Source of the DNA: Siphonodentalium dalli
Lineage: Eukaryota; Mollusca; Scaphopoda; Gadilida; Siphonodentaliidae
NCBI GenBank assembly: GCA_032622095.1
Contig: CP136061.1
Span: forward strand, 17,486,991 to 17,550,990
Length of the DNA stretch: 64,000 nucleotides
Reading direction: 5' to 3'
Shown: positions 1-10,421 of the stretch, one piece after another
Layout: each line of letters opens with the position of its first letter
Numbering within the stretch: position 1 is the stretch's first letter
Position numbers and translations under genes: made by a program
The notes under the pieces: generated by a model
Told to the model about the DNA's origin: nothing
The model's database searches: none
What the model saw: only the letters and a program-made list of their open reading frames with translations

Positions 1-271
1 ACTATTTTGCTAACTACGATGTAGTTCTACTATGGGTATACATGTTTAACACATGAAATTACGTTTGAAACTTTACACCCACAGTAGAAATTTATACCCA
101 CAGTAGGAAGCTGTATACCCACAGTAGGGTGTAAAGATGAAATTTACAAAATAGGTGTTATACACACAATAGAACAGGCAATTATGGTATAAAAATATTT
201 AGACTTTAACTCGGGACGAATAAATCGCCGGAAAACAAACGACAGTTGGCGCTGACGATAGTTTGGTGCAT
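1..271. other. AT-rich stretch with a short decayed tandem repeat
   Basis: No gene is visible. Around 70-130 a word of the type tatacccacagtagga recurs about three times at a spacing of some 20 bases, a small decayed tandem repeat just upstream of the larger array that starts at 272. Confidence 0.4.
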
Positions 272-622
272 ATACTCATTACATATAATACTCATTACAT
301 ATAATACTCATTACATATAATACTCATTACATATCATACTCATTACATATCATACTCATTACATATAATACTCATTACATATAATACTCATTACATATCA
401 TACTCATTACATATCATACTCATTACATATAATGCTCATTACATATAATACTCATTACATATAATACTCATTACATAATATACTCATTACATATAATACT
501 CATTACATATAATACTCATTACATATAATACTCATTACACTCATTACATATAATGCTCATTACATATAATACCCATTACACTCATTACATATAATACTCA
601 TTACATATAATACTCATTACAT
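272..622. repeat. 16-bp minisatellite
   Basis: Tandem array of tactcattacatataa (16 bp), about 21 copies with few point changes (ataat/atcat) and some shortened units near 535-580. It ends at tactcattacatgaatg, so the last unit donates the ATG at 625 that opens the reading frame running into the EGF exon. Confidence 0.95.
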
Positions 623-754
623 GAATGAAGTTGCGTGTTGCCAATTTGGATACAACATCGATCACAATTATTTCGTTTACAAAGATTAGTCGAAAAAGCG
701 GAATAGTGTACGTACTTTTAAGCTGCATTTCGTTCTTATTTTTCCTGACTTCAG

Positions 755-1174
755 ATGGAGATGACTGCACGCCCAACCCATGCAACAATGGCGCAACGTG
801 TACTGATTTGTTCAATGGATTCAGTTGTATCTGTACCGCCGGATTCACCGGGGGTAACTGTTCAATAAACATCGACGATTGCTCTCCAAACCCGTGCAAT
901 AACGGAGGAGCATGTTCCGACCTGGTGAATGTCTATAACTGCATATGCGTTGCTGGCTATACTGGCAGTGACTGTTCAATCAACATAGATGACTGCTCTC
1001 CAAACCCGTGCAGCAACGGGGGTACATGTACCGACCTGGTGTATGGCTATACATGCACATGCGCAGCTGGCTACACTGGAAGTGACTGTTTAGTAAATAT
1101 AAATGGCTGCTCGCCAGATCCGTGCAATAAAGGGACCGCATGTGTCGACTCTGTGAATGGCCATTGTGCCAACG
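755..1174 (+). CDS. EGF-like repeat exon (internal, phase 1-1)
   Basis: The frame encodes three complete EGF-like modules (about 38 residues each, six Cys, pattern DDCxPNPCxNGGxC...YxCxCxxGYTG) and the first four Cys of a fourth. The acidic/amide start of each module (IDDC) resembles calcium-binding EGF domains. A pyrimidine-rich acceptor ends in ag at 753-754 and a consensus donor gtaagt starts at 1175, giving a 420-bp exon with a phase-1 border at each end, as is usual for shuffled extracellular modules. The frame is also open upstream to an ATG at 625, and those 43 codons include a hydrophobic stretch (about 14 residues, ISFLFF region) that could be read as a signal peptide. I prefer the intron reading because the region is a classic polypyrimidine tract. 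The product is extracellular and probably continues into the CTLD exons at 2948 and 7411. Confidence 0.85.
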
Positions 1175-1348
1175 GTAAGTGATATTTTCACCCGCCAGTC
1201 TATCTTGTCGGTTTAATGATGATTAAGCCAATCGATATGGATCTCCTTCAGTGTTATGTAGATGGCAGTCAATCATTTCGACGAAATGTGTGGTCAGCCA
1301 AGACTTTGAAAATACGGAGGCGTTCCGCGTTCGCGGTTGGTATAACTA
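1175..1348. other. Intron start, unique sequence
   Basis: Sequence after the EGF exon donor. No feature recognised before the 31-bp array. Confidence 0.4.
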
Positions 1349-1881
1349 AACAAGATATAAAGTTTGTTAAACCAGTATAAACAAGATATAAAGTTTGTTA
1401 AACCAGTATAATCAAGATATAAAGTTTGTTAAACCAGTATAATCAAGATATAAAGTTTGTTAAACCAGTAGAATCAAGATATAAAGTTTGTTAAACCAGT
1501 ATAATCAAGATATAAAGTTTGTTAAACCAGTATAATCAAGATATAAAGTTTGTTAAACCAGTAGAATCAAGATATAAAGTTTGTTAAACCAGTAGAATCA
1601 AGATATAAAGTTTGTTAAACCAGTATAATCAAGATATAAAGTTTGTTAAACCAGTAGAATCAAGATATAAAGTTTGTTAAACCAGTATAATCAAGATATA
1701 AAGTTTGTTAAACCAGTATAATCAAGATATAAAGTTTGTTAAACCAGTAGAATCAAGATATAAAGTTTGTTAAACCAGTATAATCAAGATATAAAGTTTG
1801 TTAAACCAGTATAATCAAGATATAAAGTTTGTTAAACCAGTAGAATCAAGATATAAAGTTTGTTAAACCAGTAGAATCAAG
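1349..1881. repeat. 31-bp minisatellite, array 1
   Basis: Seventeen units of 31 bp, phase-marked by caagatataaagtttgtta and ending aaccagta(t/g)aat. Variation is nearly confined to one t/g position, so the array is young or homogenised. Lies in the intron after the EGF exon. Confidence 0.97.
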
Positions 1882-1929
1882 AAATCACGAAAAATAGAAG
1901 GAATTTGTTCTTGTTTTCATTATACATTA

Positions 1930-2183
1930 TACAATTTTTAGGACATAAAATAAAAAACATCCATTACCCTGCAGGGAGCCCCACACATACATAGAAGCAT
2001 ACAGAAGAGTGTCGTCTGCTCATGTTTGTCTGGGGCTCTGTATGGGTGAAAATATAAATTGTTAAAGAATACAAGAAAACATTATTAAAATTGTAAAAAA
2101 TTGTTAGGCCAATGCATTCTTTTATATATGCGAGGCGACCTATGGTCGACTCGCATATATAAGGGAATGCATTGGCACAGGGT
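1930..2183. mobile_element. Foldback MITE, copy A (5'-truncated)
   Basis: Matches the right two-thirds of the copy at 7661-8022: an inner block with catccattaccctgcag and a gagcccc/ggggctc stem, an AT-rich linker, then a terminal palindrome (2108-2182) reading ccaatgcattct...atgcgaggcgac...gtcgactcgcat...gaatgcattgg. The left terminal palindrome is missing. The terminus ends in gcacaggg, as in the other copies. Confidence 0.85.
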
Positions 2184-2545
2184 AAAAAAATCCCGACTTA
2201 CGACTGGATTTGATATGGCGGCACCATGCATAAATAAATACCGTAATTATTCAAATGTGGCCACCTAAATAAAGATGTATGGGTTAGGTGGTATACCATA
2301 AGACATTATTCGTACAAGTTGTTATTTGTTAGTTCCAATGATATTCACATTCCGAACACCTTGTGTTGTTTTAAAGACAATATTCGCCATCCTCCAAAAG
2401 AACGGCATACGGCTTCCACATTTGAGCAACGCTCGAGTAAGAATGAATATATCAGGGTGTTCATGGCAAAACATGGATCGCTTTTGGACAAAAGTTGATC
2501 AATTGTTTATTATTCTGACGTCATTTTACTGATTCAATCCACGGT
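2184..2545. other. Intron sequence, nothing recognised
   Basis: A 68-codon frame at 2326-2532 shows no domain or splice support and is treated as chance. Confidence 0.3.
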
Positions 2546-2947
2546 GCTATCCGAGCATAGCATAATATCAGTCATACTATTTAATCATGGTATGGTACCA
2601 TCCGGGGATATTATGATATCAGCCATACTATCTAATCACTGTAGGGTGATATCCGACCATAGCAGATTATCAGCCATGCTATCGGTTCATTCCAGGGTGC
2701 TATCCGAACATAGCAGAATATTAGCCAAACCATATAATCATTGTACGGTGCCATCCGACCATAGCAGAATATTAGCCGTACTATATAATCATTGTAGGTT
2801 GTCATCCGAGCATAGCAGAATATTTGCCATACTATATAATAATTGTATGGTGCCATCCGGGCATATCAGAATATCAGCAGTATTATCAATTCATTCCAGG
2901 TTGCCATCCGAGTATAGCAGGCTATCAGCCATACTATCTGGCTGGAG
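2546..2947. repeat. 51-bp minisatellite
   Basis: Eight divergent units of 51 bp, each starting near atccga(g/c)catagcag and containing tatcagccatactat. Because 51 is a multiple of three, long frames stay open on both strands (17-residue repeat, for example 2544-3014 plus), but these are probably a by-product. The last unit runs directly into the lectin-domain exon, so the branch point and acceptor of that exon come from repeat sequence. Confidence 0.93.
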
Positions 2948-3103
2948 GATTGTATTGTATGAAATACACCACATCGACCCTGCTCACAGCCGCGGATGCC
3001 ACGATAGCGTGTAACAATGAAGCTTCACACCTACCAACACTCGTTAGCAGAGAAATGATGGATGAATTCAGTAGCTTGATGACTGATTACTTCGGCCAAA
3101 CAA
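2948..3103 (+). CDS. C-type-lectin-like domain, N-terminal exon
   Basis: The translation begins LYCMKYTTSTLLTAADA and continues with IACNNEASHLPTL and SREMMDEFSSL, the usual first half of a CTLD: first Cys, helix 1, second Cys, the xxSHLxx strand and helix 2. A donor gtagcg at 3104 leaves phase 1, which matches the next exon at 7411. The acceptor is uncertain: ag at 2946-2947 (preferred), 2919-2920 or 2898-2899 all give the phase 1 needed after the EGF exon. Joined to the EGF exon, the frame stays open. Expected to be extracellular. Confidence 0.7.
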
Positions 3104-3780
3104 GTAGCGTAATTTATTGATTTCTAATGAGCTATATGCAGGGACGTTGATAGGGGGTTCCAACTGGGGGGTGGGTGATACCATAAAGTTTCCAACTATA
3201 TACGATTTGGTCTAACAAAATTTCCAACTATATATGATTTGGTTTTGAGTAATGCAAAATTCCAATATGGCTTAATAGCTTAATAGTTTGGGTTTCTATA
3301 TGTTCTTTTTAAGAGTATGGACTGTGTAGATAAAGACAATAGTAACAAGAGTCCATGTTTTATGTATTGAGTACACTGCATGCAGTACATTATACATGAT
3401 ATTAATCAAAATATTTTTGAGGAACGAATGCGAGTTAAATGTATTCAAATTCCAAGGAGTCACAAGTTATAACTCACACAATGGTGACAAATATGCACGC
3501 TGAATGATTGTTATATTGTTAAAGCTGTCCTCTGAAAGATACGAAGGTTTGACATTACTAATAGACTAGTTACCACGAATCTATGGTCGGTAAAACACAC
3601 CAGTCTGAACTCGAAGGAAATGCTTTGCTTTTAGTTTCATATATGTGTTCAGGTAATGAGCATTACTGGAATTGATTTACTCAATTGACTGTGTATTAAC
3701 TTGTAATATTGACAGTACATCGCTACCTTTTGGACACATTTAAATAAACTGATTAATACACTGCTATGAGAGGAACTAAA
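3104..3780. other. Intron sequence, nothing recognised
   Basis: AT-rich intron between the two CTLD exons. A short word, tccaactatata, is repeated at 3190 and 3229, without further structure. Confidence 0.35.
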
Positions 3781-4116
3781 TATATAATTTACTTTAACGC
3801 ACTACACACGTTATATAATTTACTTTAACGCCCTACACACGTTATATAATTTGCTTTAACGCACTACAGACGTTATATAATTTACTTTAACGCACTACGC
3901 ACGTTATATAATTTACTTTAACGCACTACACACGTTATATAATTTACTTTAACGCACTACACACGTTATAAAATTTACATTAACGCACTACACACGTTAT
4001 ATAATTTACATTAACGCACTACACACGTTATATAATTTACTTTAACGCACTACACACGTTATATAATTAACTTTAACGCACTACACACGTTATATAATTT
4101 ACTTTAACGCACTTCA
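3781..4116. repeat. 31-bp minisatellite, array 2
   Basis: Eleven units of 31 bp, tatataatttactttaacg followed by cactacacacgt. Same period as the arrays at 1349 and 5352, but different sequence. A single unit in reverse orientation lies 1.05 kb downstream (5166-5198). Confidence 0.96.
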
Positions 4117-5165
4117 TGAAATATAAGCAGACGATAGACAGAAAGATTCCTGTTCATTGGAAGAAACTATTCTGATAATAAGTTCAACAAACTTTCCATG
4201 GGGAACCACTCGTTGATCGGTATGTAGTATAATGGTCGAGCTTCTATTGTACAAGACCCTCCACAATCTCCAGTACCTCATGACAATCTTATTGGAAATT
4301 GAGTCATGATATGTCCAACTATTGAACATTTTATGGTCCTCATTGGGGTGAGACACCCCACACCCCCTGTAGCAACGTCGCAAACAATATGCGGCTTAAG
4401 TTCTCGTACTAAACTTTACAAGTGTAAACTTCTCACTTAAAGGTGGTCTATCTCTTCCTATAACAAATGTGTTTATAGATTCCTCCATAATATATACGAA
4501 TTGAAGACTACTGTTCAGACACCCTTCTATCGATTAATATGGAATATATTTCGAATATATTCTGGTATAAACATGTGTGATCGTTTATATAACGACTAAT
4601 AGTGGTTAATGTTAACAGAGACCAAAAATATTATAGTGTAATTTGTCATACATGTACATAGACGTGTATTAGACCCATTATCGCTTATAACTAGGGAACA
4701 AAACAATACAGACAGTCAATCTGGAACATTTGACATTCAGTGCGTAGCAGTGGGGCGCTAATAATCTCTATCCATATCTGATATCGTCTGAATAGACTGT
4801 TCTCAAAATAGTAAGAAATATATGTCCCATTTGCTAATCGCATTATATTAGAAATTATTCGAAATCAAATCAATATTAATTGATAGAACCGTTTCCGGAC
4901 AGGGGTCTTCAATTCATATTTATTATTTTATACCCACGAAACTATATGTAACATTTTGTTTGAAGAGATATACGATTGTTAAGGAGTTTGATTATCTTAT
5001 TCAGTCTAGTTTCTCATATGGCTGCTAAAACGAAAACTCTATGAATTCAAGCAAGAAATTCAGTACACCAAACTCTATGAATTCACAGTGACCTTGTACG
5101 TTTAAGAAATAACTCTTTTTTCCATTAAGGTTATGTAGTTATAACCGGAAAGTTGGAAGAGAAAT
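4117..5165. other. Intron sequence with a dispersed repeat fragment
   Basis: No gene is visible. At about 4168-4245 the words ctgataataagttcaacaa and ccactcgttgat...tatgtagtat match, with divergence, the region at 6353-6460, so an old dispersed repeat is present. The minus-strand frame at 4114-4383 has no recognisable domain. Confidence 0.4.
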
Positions 5166-5198
5166 TATGTAACGTGTGTAGTGCGTTAAAGTAAATTT
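5166..5198. repeat. Single inverted unit of the 31-bp array 2
   Basis: acgtgtgtagtgcgttaaag plus taaatt is the reverse complement of one unit of the 3781-4116 array, standing alone in unrelated sequence. Confidence 0.85.
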
Positions 5199-5351
5199 GT
5201 CTTCAAATATTTCGGTTATAACTCATTCAGTAACAAGGAACCACGAGGTGATATACAATTGTAAGATGTTTAGCATTGAATATTTTGTTGGAAATTTTTC
5301 AAATATTTTCAAAATCCGTCCCAATGAGGACATGACTTAGCTATTGATCAT

Positions 5352-5661
5352 GTTGACTACACAATATGAGTGTTCACATAACGTTGACTACACAATATGA
5401 GTGTTCACATTATATTTACTACACACTATGAGTGTTTATATTATGTCGACTACACAATATGAGTGTTTACATTATGTCGACTCCACACTATGAGTGTTCA
5501 CATTATGTTGACTACACAATATGAGTGTTCACATTATGTCGACTACACAATATGAGTGCTCACATTATGTTGATTACACACTATGCGTGTTCACATTATA
5601 GTGACTACACAATATGAGTGTTCACATTATGTTGATTAGACACTATGAATGTTCACACAAT
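5352..5661. repeat. 31-bp minisatellite, array 3
   Basis: Ten units of 31 bp built on gttgactacacaatatgagt followed by gttcacattat, with unit-specific substitutions. Third array with exactly this period in the same gene region. Confidence 0.95.
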
Positions 5662-6402
5662 GCTTTGGGACATGTTCCCCACCCCATTTAAATATTGTGT
5701 TATTTGACACAAACAAGAGTATTCTCATGCGGTCTCAAGCTACAAATGTGTGGCACAAGGACGACAGGCAACAATTGCGTTTCTGCACACATAATAATTG
5801 GACCAAACATTGCTAGGTAATTATGTATTTATTGTTCCAGACATCCAATTACAACACAAATATTTTAAAAACAATTTTAATGTTGTTTGCAGTGCTATGT
5901 TGATAATATTACATATCAACTTGTCCTACAAATACAAAATACAAATGCGTTATGAACATGTGGCATCCTCATTTCAGTTACCCCTCTAACACGTCGAAAC
6001 CATATTAAATAATTGCACAGAAATTTAAATATTAAACAAAATGATATAAATAAACAGATAATTCAATATTAAACAAATTAACATCTCTCATGTAGCACTT
6101 CATAGTCCATAAAGGTTATTTTATACATGCTATAGAGTCTAAATATTAGGTTGGAACCCTCAACATAGCCTTTAAGATTGACATGTCTAAGTATACTTTA
6201 ACACTTTCTATATTAAATGGATTCTCCCACTCAGTTATAAAAGTATTTATTGGAATGGTCTATTATTCACATGGATGGGTTTCAGGGAAAACACGTATAC
6301 GCCATATAATACAAGTTCAAAATGAGTCAAATTTGTTGAAGGTACAATGTTCAGATAATAAGTTCAACAAGCGACCTGTTCAACGTATTATCTGAATATT
6401 TC
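5662..6402. other. Intron sequence, nothing recognised
   Basis: AT-rich. Short frames at 5798-5989 and 6183-6395 lack domains and splice support. Confidence 0.35.
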
Positions 6403-6471
6403 CTACGGGATAACTACTCGTCAATGAGTATACAGTATATATAGAGGATCTACAACGAGTTCCCAGTTTAT
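6403..6471. repeat. Flanking direct duplication, left copy
   Basis: About 68 bp beginning ctacgggataactactcgtc and ending near cagtttatag, repeated at 6838-6905 with some substitutions. The two copies bracket a 366-bp insertion. Confidence 0.85.
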
Positions 6472-6837
6472 AGATTTGTGTGACCCACAGATCGACTGCT
6501 CTGGACATCATTAGTGAAGTTTCCGCTGCCGGGGTTCAAGACGGGGTGCCTCTATGATGTGGGACCGGGATGCGAGCATCCACCTGCTCATATATTATAA
6601 ATTTATAGGTATCACAAAACGAATATGAAACATAAATCATAACACAAAAATTGTATGTGTTCTTTGAGTTTCTGCTATTTTTTAATTTCCTATTCTTTAT
6701 GACTATATCAGAAACTGCCTATACAGCAATTTATATTAGATTATGTCAGCTTCCGGTGGGTAAGACATGGTACCTATATTTGTGGACTCTTCTGCTATAG
6801 GGCACCCCCTCTACTCACATCTGTGGGTCACACTAAG
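6472..6837. mobile_element. Foldback insertion with 15-bp inverted ends
   Basis: Starts near gtgtgacccacagat (6480) and ends at atctgtgggtcacac (to 6833). A second inner inverted pair, ggggtgcc / ggcacccc, lies further in. No coding capacity. It sits inside the left arm of the hairpin at 6886-6993, which explains why the arm is present twice. Confidence 0.65.
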
Positions 6838-6905
6838 CTACGGGATAACTACTCGTCAATAAATTTATAGTATATAGAGGATCTACAACGAGTCCCCATT
6901 TCTAG
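6838..6905. repeat. Flanking direct duplication, right copy
   Basis: Second copy of the 6403-6471 segment. It contains the left arm start of the hairpin that follows. Confidence 0.85.
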
Positions 6906-6993
6906 CGGAATTTACAAAAAGGGTGCAGTAAATTAGGTCTAATTTACTGGATGAGTTGTGTAAATTCCGCTATAAACTGGGGACGAGTTGTAC
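6886..6993. repeat. Hairpin with self-opposed CGAG (H6)
   Basis: Left arm tacaaCGAGtcccc...tagcggaattta, right arm taaattccgcta...ggggaCGAGttgta. The arms pair along about 34 bp, but at the same position in each arm both read CGAG in the same direction, giving C-G, G.A, A.G, G-C when folded. The apex holds a second perfect palindrome, cagtaaattag/ctaatttactg. Confidence 0.85.
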
Positions 6994-7410
6994 ATTGTAT
7001 TTACTACATGATTCAAAACCTCGACAAAAGCTACTTATATCAATAAAGGGAATGCGTAACTAGCATCGTTGTTTGTTCGTAAAGAAATAGTCACAATAAA
7101 TACAGACTCTTTGGCGTATTTAATGGCGTATAGTTAATGATATAACTTTTCATACTCTTCGTTCATTATAATTTGTTGCAAAAATATTGGAACCCATAGT
7201 ACTTTGAGAGGTAGCATGCGGAATGTAAACAGTCGACAAACCGGAACTCAAAGGTCACCTGGCACTATTACCTGTTATTAAACGAACGTTTAATATCACA
7301 ATTTATAGAATGGGTTTAATGAATGGAATAAGGGTAGGATCATGTAATACAGATGGTTAATACATTGCATGGTTAAAGTATTCAGTGTTATATGTGATAT
7401 TTCATTCCAG
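6994..7410. other. Intron sequence before the last exon
   Basis: Nothing recognised until the acceptor atttcattccag at 7399-7410. Confidence 0.4.
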
Positions 7411-7619
7411 GCCATGTCTATGTTGACGGGTTCATGACCCATGGAAACAACACGTTCTACGCGTGGGATGGACAACCTCTGCCGTATATTGAGTGGATTT
7501 CGGATCATTATTTCGCCCCATTGAAAATCTACATGAAGTTCGCTTACGACATCGACGGGAGGCGAAAACTGGATTCAGCCCAAGGTGGCGTCGCACGGGC
7601 ATATGTGTGTGAGTTATAG
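7411..7619 (+). CDS. C-type-lectin-like domain, terminal exon with stop
   Basis: Begins in phase 1 after a good acceptor and ends at TAG 7617-7619. The residues HVYVDGFMTHGNNTFYAWDG, then PYIEW and finally RAYVCEL, correspond to the WIGL-like strand, the W-x-D/N-G loop and the last Cys strand of a CTLD. The EPN/QPD and WND calcium-sugar motifs are absent and so is the third conserved Cys, so this is a CTLD fold without the classic mannose/galactose site. The joined domain has about 120 residues, near the usual CTLD length. The last 39 coding bases and 41 bases beyond are duplicated at 8033-8112 on the other side of a MITE. Confidence 0.75.
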
Positions 7620-7660
7620 TGAGAAGCATCAGGGAAACTCATATGGCTACAATAGAATGT
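7581..7660. repeat. 80-bp duplication around MITE copy B, left copy
   Basis: Runs from caaggtggcgtcgcacgg through the stop codon to about gctacaatagaat. Repeated with few changes at 8033-8112. Confidence 0.92.
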
Positions 7661-8022
7661 GTCAATGCATTCTCTTATATATGCGAGTCGACCATATGTC
7701 GCCTCGCATATATAAGAGAATGCATTGGCCTAACAATTTTTTATCATTTTTTTAAAATAAATGTTTCTTACAAATTTTAAGACATAAAATAAAAAACATC
7801 CATTACCCTGCAGTGAGCCCCACACATATATAGAAGCATATAGAAGAGTGCCGTCTGCTCATGTTTGTCTGGGGCTCTGTATGGGTGAAATTATAAAGTT
7901 GTTAAAGAATACAAGATAAAATTATTAAAATTGTAAAAAATTGTTAGGCCAATTGCATTCTCTTATATATGCGAGGCGACATATGGTCGACTCAGATATA
8001 TAAGATAATGCATTGGCACAGG
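7661..8022. mobile_element. Foldback MITE, copy B (most complete)
   Basis: Both ends are palindromes of roughly 70 bp (caatgcattctc...tatatgcgagtcgac / gtcgcctcgcatata...gaatgcattgg) that are also inverted copies of each other. The interior has the catccattaccctgcag block and a gagcccc/ggggctc stem shared with copy A. Other copies are at 1930, 15175 and 18982. Confidence 0.9.
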
Positions 8023-8032
8023 GTAAAAAATT

Positions 8033-8112
8033 CAAGGTGGCGTCGCACGGGCATATGTGTGCGAGTCATAGTGAGAAGCATCAGGGAAACTCATATGGCT
8101 AAACTAGAATTT
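8033..8112. repeat. 80-bp duplication around MITE copy B, right copy
   Basis: Second copy of the exon tail. It reads ...VCES then a stop in the corresponding frame, and has no upstream domain, so it is not expected to be translated. Confidence 0.92.
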
Positions 8113-9089
8113 GCATGTACAGGGACATAGCGACAGAGGGTTGGGTGTCTCACCCCTCAACCTTGGCAAATATTTGCAACAGTTGAAATTTGCATGCTTG
8201 ACATAGTGTTAGCTGGAGATTTCAGACCGAAAGTATGTTTAATTTGTTGGTTTTGAACCAATTAAACGCGAGTACAGTTGTGATCTTATTGGAATAATAT
8301 GTTTGGAGGAGAAATGCGTTTCAAAAAATTTAGGATCGGTAATATTGCATTTTCATTGAAACAGATTGATATTGTCAACCGAAAAGTTCACTTGAAGTTC
8401 GAATATGTGTACAGTGTCAGGTCAAACAAAAGATTCTTGATGATGAATTTGACTTTATAATGGAACGCTCTTATATACTAATTTGAGCGATGGCCATTTT
8501 AATATGAGTTAGCGCTAACACAGAATGCGCTCCATCGCATTCGTGAACAACTGATTATTTCTTGCCCAACAATGGAGATGTGTGATTGTTTAATATCATA
8601 TGTTTCTACATAACATATTATTTTGTAATTAAAATGTTCATCTGATACCACAAAGTGAACAGTGAGTGTTTCGTTTAAACATGTAACATATAGTGTATAT
8701 TCTGTGGCTTGTTATTGAAAATAGCAAATATCACATGGTTGTGGTTAGGAATTTCTAAAATATAATATTTTTGGTAAATATAAATATAGCGAAATAAAAC
8801 TCATATGCCTGTGACTATCGACAAAGTTGATATACCATCATTGCTTTATATATAGATATACCATCTTTGCAGTTTTCCAAAACTCCATGATCAGATCTTC
8901 AGATGAGAACTGTCCTTCACAATTTCAGTCACTAACACCACTAATATTAGATAATAATTATCGAAGCTTACAATAATGTACGTGCATTGTAATATTAAAC
9001 ATGGTGTGTGGTTTAATTGTTTTAATGAATTTAAGCATAAAATAATACAAATTATGATAGCTCGAAACATAGAATAGTTTGAAAAAAAT
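8113..9089. other. Non-coding, nothing recognised
   Basis: About 1 kb of AT-rich sequence without a convincing frame, repeat or RNA gene. It may include the 3' untranslated region of the lectin gene if the copy at 7617 is the real stop. Confidence 0.35.
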
Positions 9090-9522
9090 TATCAGAGATC
9101 AATATGGCCGATGCATATGAAATGTGGTTACCAATATACTATCAATCAGAGATAATTATGGCCGATGCACATGGAACGTGGTTACCAAAATACTATCAAT
9201 CAGAGATAAATATGGCTGATGCACATGGAACGTGGTTACCAAAATACTATAAATCAGAGAGATAAATATGGCCGATGTGCATGGAACGTGGTTACTCAAA
9301 ATACTATCAATCAGAGAACAATATGGCCGATGTACATGGAACGTGGTTACCAAAATACTATCAATCAGAGATAAATCTGGCCGATGTGCATGGAACGTGG
9401 TCACCAAAATACTCTCAATCAGAGATCAATATGGCCGATGTGCATGGAACGTGGTTACCAAAATACTATAAATCAGAGATAAATATGGCCGATGTACATG
9501 GAACGTGGTTACCAAAATTCTT
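9090..9522. repeat. 54-bp minisatellite
   Basis: Eight units of 54 bp with atcagagataaatatggccg, catggaacgtggttaccaaa and atactat(c/a)a. The period is 18 codons, so frames are open on both strands (for example ADVHGTWLPKYYQSEINM per unit). No start context, splice site or homology supports translation. Confidence 0.95.
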
Positions 9523-9949
9523 TCATCCTGTACTTATATAACAACATGGAAATAGGATTATAAAATAAAAGCAAGGGAGTTAACCATCAGCTAATTTATT
9601 ACGAGTTCGATAAAATATTCGAGATCATGATGCAAGTTGTGTTTTTTTTTATTCTACAATTTTGTGTCAGATAAGATATATACATGGCTATCACCTTCAT
9701 TGACACTATAGCTACATTTAATGTGATTTAGGTCTGATGAATAACCAGTAATGATCCAGACATCACCCGCAACGGATCGTTGACGTAATCTACGTCATCT
9801 TTCAACAAGAAAAGTTCCGAAATGTGTTCCACTAGAGATGTACAATACAATTATGTATTCAATTGCTGGGATGCCATTGAATACACGATTCTCATGTCAA
9901 TGGGCGTGAACTAATTATGTTATATAGTATGTATTGTGTGATAACCGGT
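9523..9949. other. Non-coding, nothing recognised
   Basis: No supported feature. Confidence 0.3.
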
Positions 9950-10421
9950 CAGTACATATGTTATCTAGCATGAAGATCATTATGAAGTATTATAAATAGT
10001 ATCTGTTATATAATATAGAATGAATATTATTATGAATTACAGTATGTATTATATGTTATTTAGCATGAACATCATTATGAATTATAGGAAGTATTATAAG
10101 TTATCTGACATGAATTACATTATGAATTATATTATAACTATTATATGTTATATAGTACGAATATCATAATGAATTATAGTAACTATTATATGTTATTTAG
10201 CATGAACATCATAATGAATTATATGAAGTATTATATGTTATCTGACATGAATATCATTATGAATTATATTATAAGTATTATATGCTATATAATGTAGAAT
10301 GAATATTATTATGAATTACAGTAAGTATTATATATTATTTAGCATGAACATTATAATGAATTATAGGAAGTATTTTATGATATCTGACATGAATATCATT
10401 ATGAATAAAAGTAAGTACTAG
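9950..10421. repeat. Degenerate ~45-bp tandem repeat, locus 1
   Basis: About ten diverged units containing tatgaattata, gtaagtattatatgttat and ctagcatgaacatcat. The same unit reappears at 17260-17395. Confidence 0.85.

Noticed and set aside
2108-2182. MITE terminal palindromes as members of the CGAG hairpin class
   Set aside because: Their cgag and ctcg words are complementary to each other (paired), not self-opposed.
272-4116. CRISPR-like arrays
   Set aside because: Units are contiguous tandem repeats without unique spacers, in a eukaryotic setting.
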